A stretch of DNA of 64,000 nucleotides from Adiantum capillus-veneris (lineage: Eukaryota > Streptophyta > Polypodiopsida > Polypodiales > Pteridaceae): contig CM043971.1 of the NCBI GenBank assembly GCA_014529385.2, positions 24,295,769-24,359,768 on the forward strand, written 5' to 3'. The notes beneath the pieces are model-generated. The model worked only from the letters and a program-made list of their open reading frames with translations. It was not told the origin of the DNA and ran no database searches. Of the stretch, positions 1 to 10,600 are shown piece after piece. The first letter of the stretch is position 1. Every line of letters starts with the position of its first letter. Made by a program: the position numbers and the translations under genes.

Positions 1-421
1 TGTCAAATGATACATGTGGCCACAATCTATTCCGTAGTGTCCACTCCAACTATGAAAAAATTGTCCGCAAACCGGGCAAGGGCCCACTGCATCCTCAGTG
101 TGATCTGGAGGTGGCCACAATGTGTTAGGACGCTCGATCATTTTCATGATCAATTGTTGTTGAACACGTTCCTCCATTTCATGGAGTTCACACCTGAGTA
201 GATTGATATCTCTCTATAACTCCCTGTTATTGCTTGAGTCCCCTTCCCCAGTCATCTGTGTGGAGGTACAAAGCTGTGTTTGCAATTCCTCCACAACTTC
301 ATGTGTTTGCATAGCGGAGGCAGCCAATGCATATCTTAGCTCCTCTTGTGATATTGTGTCTGTCTCACTTTGGATATCCACTATGCTCTTATTGGGGGAC
401 TCTACTGCTGAAGTCCACTAG
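1..421 (-). pseudogene. Coiled-coil plus Cys/His cluster, C-terminal part of a decayed gene (runs off the window)
   Basis: The minus strand reads as one frame from about 418 to the window edge with a single in-frame TAG. The first ~70 codons are rich in E, Q, S and A with heptad-like spacing (a stretch reading EEVVEELQTQL on a loose scan), suggesting a coiled coil. Near the edge it reads CPVCGQFFHSW and then DCGHMYH, a Cys-x2-Cys pair followed by Cys-x-His and His, compatible with a RING-like or zinc-ribbon fold whose last ligands would lie outside the window. It follows the block at 428-847 on the same strand after a one-base frame change in a run of seven T (minus strand). No family recognised. 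Domain reading is mine, by eye. Confidence 0.45.
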
Positions 422-427
422 CTCATT

Positions 428-847
428 TCAAAAAAATTGGACGTATAACATCTTTGCAAACCACAAGGGACAATTTGTGTGGTTTAGTGTACTCCCTATG
501 CATTCAAGGTATATAGCTTTGACATGTGTGCGTATGTCTGGAACAACACACTTACCTAGCTTCCATCTTCCTTTGCGGATAGAGAAGTCAGACACATTTG
601 GCCATGATTCCTTGACCATCTTTGTGGTGACATCTTTGTTGATGTATTTCCATTGCTTGCCATTTGTCAACGCCCACTCACTGGTCCTTGCAAAAACTCT
701 CGCTTGGTCATTTGGGCCAGTTGCATTTTCAAGTGCACACAAGAGATCGTATGCTTTTTTAGATTTTTCACGCTCATCCATACCTGTCACAAACACATTT
801 ACACTATCGCAATGTACAATAGAACCTAAGTTTTCATCATACAACAA
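428..847 (-). pseudogene. Unrecognised 139-codon block, probably part of the kinase-like locus
   Basis: An open minus-strand frame of 139 codons with normal soluble-protein composition: charged, tryptophan-containing (EWALTNGKQWKYI, MVKESWPNVSDF) and without low complexity. I recognise no family. It lies between the kinase-like remnant upstream (1432-1872) and the coiled-coil/Cys-His region downstream (1-421) on the same strand, so it is probably a middle segment of the same decayed gene; a repeat-filled gap of about 580 bases separates it from the kinase part. An AG at the frame start leaves room for an intron end, but this is speculative. It does not look like gag, RT or integrase. Confidence 0.4.
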
Positions 848-886
848 TTACAAAGCCAGTGGTACACCTTGCTTTAAGTTATTACA

Positions 887-1185
887 GCACACCACATTCT
901 ATATTAATCACTTTGCACCATGAATCCATCATTCCAAAAAGACTTTATTTGTGAATATAGTGTCCATATTGCAACTAAAACTATAACAACACACCACATT
1001 CTGCATTGATTTCTTTGCACCATGATGCCATTATTATAAGAAGAATCTACTTACAAATAGATGTTCAGATTGCAATAGAAAATATCACAATACGTCACAT
1101 TATGTATTCATTATAAAAAGACTTTACTTTTGAATCATTGTCACTATTAATCACTTTGCACCATGACTCCATCATTATAACAAGG
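887..1185. repeat. About three degenerate tandem copies of a ~102-bp unit
   Basis: Successive copies start near 888, 991 and 1090. Each has CACATTCT-type text, then CTTTGCACCATGA, CATTATTATAA-type and AAAAGACTTTA-type motifs. The copies differ at many positions and the third is rearranged. The array fills most of the gap between the unknown block and the kinase-like remnant and has no coding potential. Confidence 0.65.
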
Positions 1186-1431
1186 TACAATTTAACTCCA
1201 TGGTCCATGAATATACAAAAAGCTCCATTTACATATGGAAGATATTTCAAAAAAGACCACTGTTTACAAAAGTGACCAAAGTAAACTAAAATCTAGGCAT
1301 CATCTCACTAAGCAAACGCAAACACATCTTTGAGTTGAGCTCTAACATATCTAATGCTCAGTCACATTTTGCAATCTCTTTCTTTGCCTAGGTGGTTGTT
1401 TATAAGTAGTTTTTCTACATTATAGAGGCAA

Positions 1432-1872
1432 TCATTCCGCAATCAGTTTGCTTTCGCTTTTTCCATGGCACATTGTAGTGCTCTGAAAAATCTTTGCACC
1501 AATCACATAGTTACTCAATGCAAAAAGAAACTGCATAGGTGTCAGTGGATTTTGAATATGGACAAGCAACTGTTGGTTGCAAAGCTCAGGGGCCCTCCAA
1601 GGATGTAGGGCATGATCTGTGGGGTCTTTGATGTTGGTTTCTTGCTTCTCAATGCCCACTTGAAGTGCCAACCCCCAATCAATGACACCCACACGTAGCA
1701 CACCCTCCTTAGTGAAGTCAGTCATGATGTTCCATGGGTGCAAGTCATAGTGCATAATTCATTTGTTGTGTGTATATGCCATGGTCTTCACTAGTGAATC
1801 CATAAAAGAAGGCGCCCAATTGAGCATATGATTGCACATCTCTAACTCTTGATCTGTGGGAGGGCGTCTAGG
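1432..1872 (-). pseudogene. Protein-kinase-like catalytic core, decayed fragment
   Basis: The minus-strand frame from about 1870 down to 1432 carries the ordered landmarks of a eukaryotic-type protein kinase C-lobe: a catalytic loop HYDLHPWNIM (HxDLxxxN form), then VIDWGLA in the place of DFG, then PWRAPEL as the APE motif. An in-frame TGA lies just before the catalytic loop and two further stops lie near 1873, and there is no N-lobe (glycine loop, VAIK lysine), so this is a remnant. The DWG variant and the Trp after the catalytic His-Pro make it unlike typical receptor kinases; it may be an atypical kinase-like family. Same strand as the blocks at 428-847 and 1-421, hence possibly one gene. 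Confidence 0.6.
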
Positions 1873-1944
1873 CTATCACTTGAACCCATGAAAAACATAG
1901 GACCAAATACACTATAGTCATTGTAGTGTGGGCTACTTCAAGAT

Positions 1945-2656
1945 GCCATACCTAGATCAAATGTTAATGGAGGTGGTTATCCGGTCAACCCAGGACCAAG
2001 TGCACCACCACTATTCCCATCATGTCCGTATTTGAGTGAAGGGCGAGGACCAACCGACTACAAGGATATGAACTAGAAGATGAAATCAAAGAATAACCTA
2101 GGCATAATAGAAGGCTTGAAGAGAGAGAAGGATTGGGAGAGTGTATGGCTAGACTTGTAGACAATTGGAGGGTTAGACCGTCCAAAGTCCAAAAATGGGT
2201 GAACAAGAAATACTCCGAAGATAAAGATCCGAGAGATCACGTAGCGGCTTTCAAAAGAGTAATTATAGCACAGAAAGTGTTGAATTTTGCGATACAATTT
2301 GTGGGATTTGGACTCACTCTAGAAGATGATGTAGCTACATGGTTTGACTCAATGGAAAGATTGGATTTTGAGAGTCTAGACGAGCTGTTTGAGGAATTCA
2401 TCGAAGAATTCTTACAGAAAGGCATAGCTCACAATACGGTCTCTCAAACTCATAGATTCAATCAGTATGCAAGGTGGCATTATGGCTCAAGAGAGCAGAA
2501 CTACCTATGAAATCATGATTGATGTTTATCTTTAACTAGGCAATGAGACATGCGGATCTTTAGAAGGATTTTCATATAATAAGGAGCTTGACACTAAAAG
2601 AATTGATCAAAGAAACTCTTAATTTGGTGGATAACTCTGAGCTTGACACTAAACGA
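1945..2656 (+). pseudogene. Element E1 gag, first part (Ty3/gypsy)
   Basis: A proline/glycine-rich N-terminal stretch is readable from about 1951, followed after a frameshift by a retrotransposon gag domain at 2133-2510: YSEDKDPRDHVAAFKRVI, then WFDSME and FESLDELFEEFIEEF, the usual gypsy gag order. Stops at about 2078 and 2508 show decay. The 3' end holds an imperfect tandem repeat of a ~45-base unit (IKETLNLVDNSE-like when translated) that is cut by E2 at 2656 and continues at 9441. The true 5' LTR of E1 is not visible; gag abuts the kinase-like locus near 1945. Confidence 0.8.
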
Positions 2657-3771
2657 TGATAGCCGAAAATGACATGCCATATGGGGTGGCCTCTACACCA
2701 CACACAGCCTGAACATCCCCAAGCATCATCTCAAGGTAGGAGTAATCCCATAACTAGAGAGGGGTCACTGCCTAGCATAAGTGTGGCTAGGACGCAGACA
2801 TACATGACCTAGGGTAGCCATAGTGATATGCCCTCTAGGTAGCCAACATGAAATGGTGATACAGCAAACGTCCACATGTAGAAAATGCCTAGTGAATAGT
2901 CAGGAGTGTGTGTACAATAGACGTATGTGACGAGGTCCGAATGGATCATACTCACTGCCTGGAGAGGTGGCACATGATGGAGCACAAGCAGAGTGATATA
3001 CAAGAGATGAAACATCTTGCAAATGTGAGAAAACAAAACTAAGGAGAACAGAGAATGGACCCCAAAGATCAAGACAACATTGCACACTTTTATTGGTGAT
3101 GATGATACTTAAAAATGGTGGTCTTGACTGTTAAAAACCTGGCTTTTGGCACTAGGGATGCCTGATGGGATGTGAGTGCCATATGGTGCATGGCAAAGTT
3201 GGAGTTAGCGGGAGGTTAGTTCAAGGAAAACATCAAGATGATGTAGCCATCGACGACGTAAATCACCAACATCGAGAGCGGCCCAAGGTAGCATGGTGTT
3301 GATGCGTTCAATCCTAGCGTGCTCATATTTCCTTGCGTGGGAGTAGTGACTACCTTATGTGCATGGAGCGGTCGTGACTAGTAACTCAACCATGGTGTGG
3401 TGGAGAATGGGGAAAATGGTGATGTTGCCAATGCTAAAATTCCCATTCTTGCGACAAAACATGATACCATGATCTCCCTAGCTTGCGAGGTGCATTATGT
3501 GCTTAGTGTTGCTTAAAAATGTAGAGTGCATGGAGCTAGTGTGCTCCTCCTTCACTTGTGCCCCCCCCCGTTTGTGCTTAGTGGAGGCCTCTTTATATAG
3601 GCTTGAGAGGTGGTCCTTACCTTGCAAATATCCATTGGTCATTGTTGGGAGCCTAGATGCCTCTCTAGTAAGAGAGATAGAGAGAGAGGAAAGAGTGGGA
3701 TGGGGAGAGTTTTTTTACAATCCACTAGCCACTGGCTAGGTTATTAGGGAAGAGTGGAGTTCGGGTTAACT
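2657..3771 (-). repeat. E2 3' LTR, truncated at its 5' (right) end
   Basis: About 1.1 kb that repeats 6648-7770 nearly base for base, starting TGATAGCCGAAAATGACATG. It includes a minus-strand TATA box at about 3592-3600. Homology with the 5' LTR stops at about 3770, just after GAGTGGAGTT; from there the sequence is internal (protease-RT linker) DNA, so the U3 part of this LTR was removed by a deletion. Confidence 0.85.
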
Positions 3772-4763
3772 CCATACACAACATACCCTTCAACCTACTT
3801 TCTCCTAGGCCAAGTGATTTATTTTCCTCTTCGTTGCTTTGCCCTTCTGGTGTGACAGGTCACCATTTGTGCTTACCCTTTGTAGATCCTTCATGATGAT
3901 AACCATCACATCGATGCAACTAGATGTGGTCTCCTCCTCAGAAGTGGAAGACTCACTAGTGGTTTCATTTGCCTATGTCTCTAGATCCATTTGCTTCTGC
4001 TTGCCAGTCTTCATGTCATAGTAGATTGTCTCCCCTTTCTTACCAGTCATGCATAGAAGGCCAGTGCCCCAGTCCTGCCTTGCCTTCATGGCCATCAACC
4101 ATGGCCTTCCCAAGATTAATGGATAGAACTCCCCCTTAGTAGAATCACAAAAACATCTACTTCTACCTCAGTGTTGAAAGCTTTTATCTTCACATCACTT
4201 ACCACACCTGCACATTTTACTTTTGCGTTTTTTGCCATCTTTGCCTTGGATGGAGAAGGCCTGTCAACCTTGAGCCCTAGCCGAAGCATCATAGCTTCAC
4301 TCATCACACAAATTTGTGCACCTCCATCAATGTAGGTGTTTACAACCCTCTTACCCTTTATGTTGACGTCGACAATTGGAAGGATGTCATCCATGTTGCA
4401 ACCCAAAATTGCTCCGGCTACCTTTTCTTTGGAGCGCCTTGTACTTACCATTTTGGACCATTGCCGCCTTACCTTTGGTGCGAGATGTAGCAGTTGTGAC
4501 CATGTAATCTTTGGTCCTTGCTTTGCCACATCCAAAGCTAGATCATAGGGCCTAGAAATTTCCCGTAACAGGAATTCGATGATGCCTATTTTCCGTCGTG
4601 ACCTTGATGGCCTCTTTCTAGTCTCTCCTTTCATGCTTCTCTCATCATCATATTGTGTAGCTTTCTCCCTCCTAGTTCTGTTTATAGTCATGGATTCAAA
4701 TGGTTCTACAAAGGTTACCTTCTCCTTACCCTTATCCCTCTCCTTTACTCTGGGTGGATCCAC
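3772..4763 (-). pseudogene. E2 protease and start of the protease-RT linker
   Basis: The open frame 4116-4763 holds a basic N-terminal region, then the retropepsin-type active site YIDGGAQICV followed by MLRLGL. The D-G-G form, instead of D-S/T-G, is known from plant Tat/Athila-type gypsy elements. After the stop at 4116 a shifted reading continues with LILGRPWL, the protease C-terminal ILG motif. Further on (to 3772) is an acidic Ser/Thr/Glu linker that matches 56729-56985 of E13. The frame is shifted relative to gag between 4802 and 4763. The linker stops abruptly at the deletion junction with the LTR. Confidence 0.8.
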
Positions 4764-4801
4764 TACTACGTCCTTTCCTTTCTCTTCTAACCTTATGATG
4801 T

Positions 4802-5770
4802 TTACAAGGCGATCAAGTGGTGGTGCCGGTGGAAGAGGTGGAATGGGTGCTTGTGGTGGTGCCTGAGTGGACGTAGAATTTGTGTTGGTGGGGCTGGTGC
4901 TCGGGGTGGGGGTGTTCTCTCTCTAGGGGGTGACAATTGGTTTCTCCTACCTCGTCTATTATAGTTTTGTGGCGGTTTGGGATAGTAGTACATAGTGTGA
5001 CCATCTTCCCTGTAGTTGTAGCAGTGATACTCCCTATTTTATCTCCACGCTCTTCCCAGGTCTTGATCTCTTTTCTCAATCCTTCCTTGCTGTAGCAAGT
5101 GGACAGACAAATTTTGCAATTGTTCAGTAATGTGGGCCAACATATCTTGTTGGTCATTTCTTACCCTAGGAGCCGGTGGTGGAGGAGGAAAGGTGGTTGT
5201 CATGGTTGTTGGTGGACACGATGTTCCTGCTTCTATTGACTTGATTTCTTTGGCTTTCATCCGCAGCTTCTTGTCCTTAAGGCGAGCAATCTCGACGACT
5301 AACTCGTACGTAGCCGGGAATCTACCCTTCACCTTCTCCTTGAGAAGCAGCCATAAGCCATGCATGAACCGGTCCTTTTTGAGGAAATCGGGTGCAGCTT
5401 CCCCTCTTGCCAGTGACTCAATCCACCGTTCCCACAAATCCACAAACTTCGACTCATAGGTGGCATATTCTAAAAGGCCCTCTTGCTTCAAGTCTCTCAA
5501 CTTGTCCCACAGCTTCTCTGAAGTGGTGCCTCTCCCAAAGCGCCTCTTAAAAGCAGTTTTTAAGGGCTCCTAGTCATCCTTAGTTGCTTGTGGAAGTGCA
5601 TTGTACCATGACCTAGCTTCTAGTTTCATGAGATGCTTAAAGATTCTAACCTGGGATTCATTTGTATCTTTGTTGCTTACTACATATGCTACTTCAAAGT
5701 CATCTGGGAAATCTATTACCAAATCCTCCCCCTTCTTTCCTTTAAATGTTGGAAATGCTACACTGGCCAT
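4802..5770 (-). pseudogene. E2 gag (capsid and nucleocapsid), with in-frame stops
   Basis: Start chosen at the ATG at 5770, giving MASVAFPTFKGKKGEDL; everything upstream in frame is GA-microsatellite translation. One frame runs to 4802 with a TAG at 5570-5572 and a TAA at 5039-5041. It carries the gypsy gag core (SWYNALPQATKDD, WERWIESLARGEAAPDF, RFMHGLWLLLKEKV), a proline-rich stretch and a nucleocapsid knuckle CYNYREDGHTMYYYP in which the second and last cysteines have become tyrosine. Zinc binding by this copy would be lost. A His/Pro-rich tail follows. Confidence 0.85.
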
Positions 5771-6627
5771 GATTACTGAGAGAGAGAGAGAGAGAGCTAG
5801 AAAGACACACTGCTTAGCTTGCAATCAAAAGTTTTTTTTTTCTTTACAAGGGGGCGTGTATACCATTTTTATACTAGAACATAGATTAAAATCTCAAACA
5901 GTACATTGCCTTGTACCAAAGGTAAGACACATGGCTTATCTGATGCCAAAACCTCGAAGAAGTGCTCCCCACCCAGCATGGTGTTGATGACGTGCTGGTA
6001 GTGAGCCTTCTAGTCCAGTATTACCTTGATTGAGCGTACTGGTATCAGAATGTGTGATCTGCCTTGAGGTAAGTTGTATCGATTCATGTGAAGCCTAGAG
6101 GTGCTTAGTCACTATCCAAGCTTGTGGGAGAGGGTGGTGTTCTTTCCTGAAACAAGCTCAGTAAATCCCTAGTCTCTTTAGTGAGAGCGTGAGCATGTGC
6201 TTCCGTTATCTGTGCTGTAGCATCATGTGAGACTTGGAAACTGACTGTGATAATTACCTAGGTGACTTGAGTTACCCAATTCTTGAAGTAGAATAGTGTT
6301 GATTCTCTATTGTTTAGAGCTCCCTCCATCTTGTTGTTGCGGGTTGGTTGTAGGTTGCAGGCATGGTATCGACTTCCTCCTTCTTCTCCTTGGCACTTGT
6401 CTTATGCATATCCACTAAGTCTGGTGTGTTGGTTGACTCTCCCAGTGCAAATCAATTACCGTTACGCCTGGCACTTGAGATTTGATGGAGATGCAGAGTT
6501 CGTCTAGTTGTGCTTGGATCTCTTCTTCTTCTATCGTCCAGTTAGCAAAACCTGCTAACCATTAATCCATCGACAAAAGTTTAGGGTTTTCAGTATTGTA
6601 AACTGGAGGGTTTCATGAAAGGATCCT
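5771..6627 (-). other. E2 untranslated leader between PBS and gag
   Basis: No supported coding sequence. It includes a short GA microsatellite (about 5778-5794) next to the gag ATG and a T-run near 5830. By position this is the 5' leader of the minus-strand element. Confidence 0.5.
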
Positions 6628-6647
6628 CATTGGGGGTGCCAAGAAAA
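6626..6647 (-). promoter_or_regulatory. E2 candidate primer-binding site
   Basis: On the minus strand the LTR ends TATCA, followed after four T/C bases by TTGGCACCCCCAATGAGG. Position and the TGGCACC start fit a gypsy-type PBS; I cannot assign the primer tRNA with certainty. Confidence 0.5.
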
Positions 6648-7573
6648 TGATAGCCGAAAATGACATGCCATATGGGGTGGCCTCTACACCACACATAACC
6701 TGAACATCCCCAAGCATCATCTCAAGGTAGGAGTAATCCCATAACTAGAGAGGGGGCACTGCTTAGCATAAGTGCGGCTAGGACGCAGACATACATGACC
6801 TAGGGTAGCCATAGTGAGATGCCCTCTAGGTAGCCAACATGAAATGGTGATACAGCAAACGTCCACATGTAGAAAATGCCTAGTAAACAGTCAGGAGTGT
6901 GTGTACAATAGAGGTATGTGACGAGGTACTCACTGCCTGGAGAGGCCGAAAGTGATAGAGCACAAGCAAGGTGATATACAAGAGATGAAACATCCTTCGA
7001 ATGTGGGAAAACAAAACTAAGGAGAACAGAGAATGGACCCCAAAGATCAATACAACATTGCACACTTTTATTGGTGATGATGATACTTACAAATTGTGGC
7101 CTTGACTGTTACAAACCTGGATTTTGGCACTAGGGATGCTTGATGGGATGAAAGCGCCATATGGTGCATGGAGAAGTTGGAGTTAGTAGGAGGTTAGTTC
7201 AGGGAAAACATCAAGACGATTCAGCCATCGAAGACGTAAATCACCAACATCGAGAGCGGCCCAAGGTAGCATGGTGTCGATGCGTTCAATCCTAGCAAGC
7301 TCATGTTGCCTTTTGGGAGAGTAGTGACTACCTTATGTGCATGGAGTGGTCGTGACTAGTAACTCAACCATGGTGTGGTGGAGAATGGGGAAAATGGTGA
7401 TGTTGCCAATGCTAAAATTCCCATTCTTGCAACAAAACATGATACCATGATCTCCCTAGCTTGGGAGGTGTATTATGTGCTTAGTGTTGCTTAAAAATGT
7501 AGAGTGCATGGAGCTAATGTGTTCCTCTTCACTTGTGCCCTCCCCCCGTCCCCGTTTGTGCTTAGCAGAGGCC

Positions 7574-7587
7574 TCTTTATATAGGCT
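7574..7587 (-). promoter_or_regulatory. E2 LTR TATA box
   Basis: Minus-strand CCTATATAAAGAGG. The same motif occurs at the matching place in the truncated LTR (about 3592-3600) and in the E13 LTR (GACTATATAAAGAGG, 62691-62705), so it is conserved within the family. Confidence 0.65.
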
Positions 7588-8451
7588 TGAGAGGTGGTCC
7601 TTACCTAATGGTCCTTGCAAATATCCACTGGTCGATGTAGGGAGCCTAGATGCCTCTCTTGTAAGAGAGATAGAGAAGGAGAGAAGGTAGAGATAGAGAG
7701 AGAGAGAGAGGAAAGAGTGGGATGGGGAGAGTTTTTTTACAATCCACTAGCCACTGGCTAGATCATTAGGAAGGAGTGGCTCTTGGGGCATTTACAAGGG
7801 GTTTTGTTGATGGTTCGGGTGGTCGGTGTGAGGTTTAAGGTTGTTGGAACTGGTATTTGTTGCATGAAGCCAAGATGCTACATGCCACTCCCTCTCGGTG
7901 CCGGCTGGGGCGTTCCTTTGGCGCCTTTATTTGTTTTGGTATCGGCGACGCGCGACTTGGTCTTTTTCTTTTGTGTTGATGACATCGATTCCTTTGGTTT
8001 TCTATTTTCCGGTGTGTGCATATATGCATGCATGTGTTGTGTCTATGGGCGAGTTTGTGTATGCATGTGTGTATACATGTGAGTGCGTGAGTGTGAGTGT
8101 GTGTTTTACGTGTGTCGGTGCTTGTATGCGTGTGTATTTATGTGTTGTGTGTGCGTGCATATATGTATGTATGTGTGTACATATATACACGAGGTTGTGT
8201 GTGTGTATGTGGGTGCGTGCTCGGAAAGAGGGTGTGGTGTGTGGGAATGAGAGAGAGGGGGTGTAATTTTGTGAAATATGTGTATAGAAAAATAAAATAA
8301 AATAAATATATATATATATTAACGTGCTTGGTGCGTAGGGATACAAAGCGAGAGAATGAGAGTGGGAGAGGGAGAGAGTGCGGGCTCGCTGGAGAGAGAG
8401 GGGGGGTGAAGAGTGTGTGTGTGTAAATGTAGGGGGGAAAATGTGTGTGTA

Positions 8452-8491
<40 letters not shown>

Positions 8492-8597
8492 AATACTGTA
8501 CTGGTGCCTTCGGGCTTGTCAAGACTATGAGAGAGAGAGATGGTGATGTTGAGAGAGAGTCCGAGGAGGAGTGTGTGAGGGTGTGTGCGCGTATGTG

Positions 8598-8711
<114 letters not shown>

Positions 8712-8836
8712 GCATTGTACTAGCACGCCCGTATGGCTAACAGAGGCGTGAGAGAGAAAGAGAGAGAGAGAGAATGTGGGCTCGGATGGTCGGGCCGACA
8801 ATGAGGAAGAGGGGGGGTTGGAAGAGGTCAACAGGA

Positions 8837-8860
8837 GGGGGGGGGGGGGGGGGGGGGGGG
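8837..8860. repeat. Poly-G tract, 24 bases
   Basis: Uninterrupted G24 in the E2 LTR, followed by TGGCTGAGGG. Such runs are prone to sequencing and assembly length error. Confidence 0.9.
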
Positions 8861-9436
8861 TGGCTGAGGGAGCAGCGGGCCAGGGGTGAGGGGCGTTGTG
8901 TGAAATGAGAGAAAGAGAGAGATGATTTGCGGGGCCATTCACACATGGAGCGAGAGAGGGTGTTAGAACGAGGGAGGGAGAGAGAGACTAGGTCAAGGGA
9001 ATGAGGGAAGAGAGAGTGCTTTGCGAATAATGGAAGAGAGAGAGGGAGAGCTCTTTGTCCAATATGGCGGCCCGCCAATGGGAAAAAAGAAAAACAATGT
9101 AGGCTTGTTTTATTGGCTAGGTGGTATAGAAACAAGGTAAGAGACAGAGAGATGGTGGGTTTTGCGGAGCCAAGTAGAAGAGAGAGCTTGTCTTTGGTGG
9201 TGATGGAGGAGAGGTAGGGTGTGGTGCTTAAAAGGGGAAAACACGGCGGCCTAGTGCACGCGTGCGAGCAAGGAAGGGAAGACTGGTGGCGAAAGTAATA
9301 AAAAAATGTTTTTTTTTGTTGTTCTTTTTACCTCATGCTCCCGAATGTGGTTTATTCTTGCAGTCTCGGCTTCGAAAGCTGAGAAACTTTAAACTCTCAG
9401 GCCGGGCTAGAGGGCGGTGCAGCTAATTCGGTATCA

Positions 9437-10600
9437 ACGAATTCATCAAAGAAACTCTTTATCTGGTTGACACTAAACAAATTGATTAAAGAAACTCTTT
9501 ATCTGGTGGATAACTCTGAGGAATAAAAAAAATAAAATTATAAGGGTCAAGAGAACGACACATCCTCCCAGCACAGTGATTCATAGATGAGTGAGTCCAT
9601 TGCAAAACCAATGGCACCTATCAATCAATAAAAAATTGTTGACAAAATGGTCAAGAGGTTAACTCCTGTTGCAAAGTTTGATCCATGGGAGCCTAAGCGG
9701 TGTCAAATTGAGGGTAAATGTACAAACCATACGAGGGAAGAGTGTTACTATAACATGGAATATTCCAGGGAGACGTATATCCAACCTATTCCAGTAGCAC
9801 CTACTCCACCTACATACGTTATGGGGAATGTGCCAGGACCAATAGGAGTTTGGAGACCATAGCTTGTGTTGGGACAATAACCTCCAGTACCAGATGCTAG
9901 AATTCTTGTAGACATGAGATACACACCGATGACAGAACCATATAATAAGCAAGTTCTAGTACCAACTACAATGTATTATAACCACCAAAAAGGGTACTAC
10001 CCTTTGAAGTGATGAAAGATGAGAGAAACACATGGAGTGGTGATGCCAATACCACCTCCACCTCCTGCATTTTGACCTGAAAATGGACAAAATGACATTG
10101 CGGTTCATTGTGAATAGAGGGTTAGCTAGGTCAGAGTCTATTTACAGCCAAGATGACATGCAAGAAGAAGCTCATCAACCAGAGACAGATTTTCACAAAA
10201 GCCATGACAACGAGTTGGTTAAAACATATCCTTAGATGAAGATCATTCAAGTAAATTCCTATTGTCTTGATTGTGGCGTCATTCACTTTATCCCTGAATG
10301 TCCAAAATACCCAAACCAAGTCATAAAGATCACAACGAATGTCTCAATAATTGTTCAGCTACCCAGTAGCTTGGAAAACAAGGACATGCCAGTCAAGTAA
10401 TTACGAGAGTGCAAGATCAAAAGGAATCTAATGAGAATCCAAAGACAAAGAAAACAAAAACTCACATGAGTCTAGAGATGGGTGAACCAAAGATTGACAC
10501 ACCTAGTCAAAAAACCAAGAGAACTAATCAATTGGCTAGAAAATTCATTCTAGAAAGTGCAATCCAAGAGCAAGCAGATAGTAACTTTTCATAACTAGCC
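9437..10600 (+). pseudogene. E1 gag, second part (nucleocapsid region)
   Basis: Continues E1 gag after the E2 insertion: the ~45-base unit seen at 2581-2640 recurs twice at 9441-9515. Then comes a short open stretch (9647-9862) with CQIEGKCTNHTREECYY, close to the Cys/His knuckle with trailing TxxxC seen in many plant gypsy gags, and a second Cys cluster CLDCGVIHFIPEC at 10263-10301, one residue short of the classical CCHC spacing. A Pro-rich segment lies between them. Numerous stops and shifts; no protein could be made. Confidence 0.65.

Noticed and set aside
2809-3087. Hydrophobic minus-strand frames at 2809-3087 and 6800-7065 resembling membrane peptides
   Set aside because: They lie in the two E2 LTR copies and differ by frameshifts between copies, so they are not maintained as coding.
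8002-8346. Cys/Val- or His/Thr-rich frames around 8.0-8.3 kb and 61.9-62.4 kb
   Set aside because: TG/CA-rich repeat translations in the LTRs of E2 and E13.
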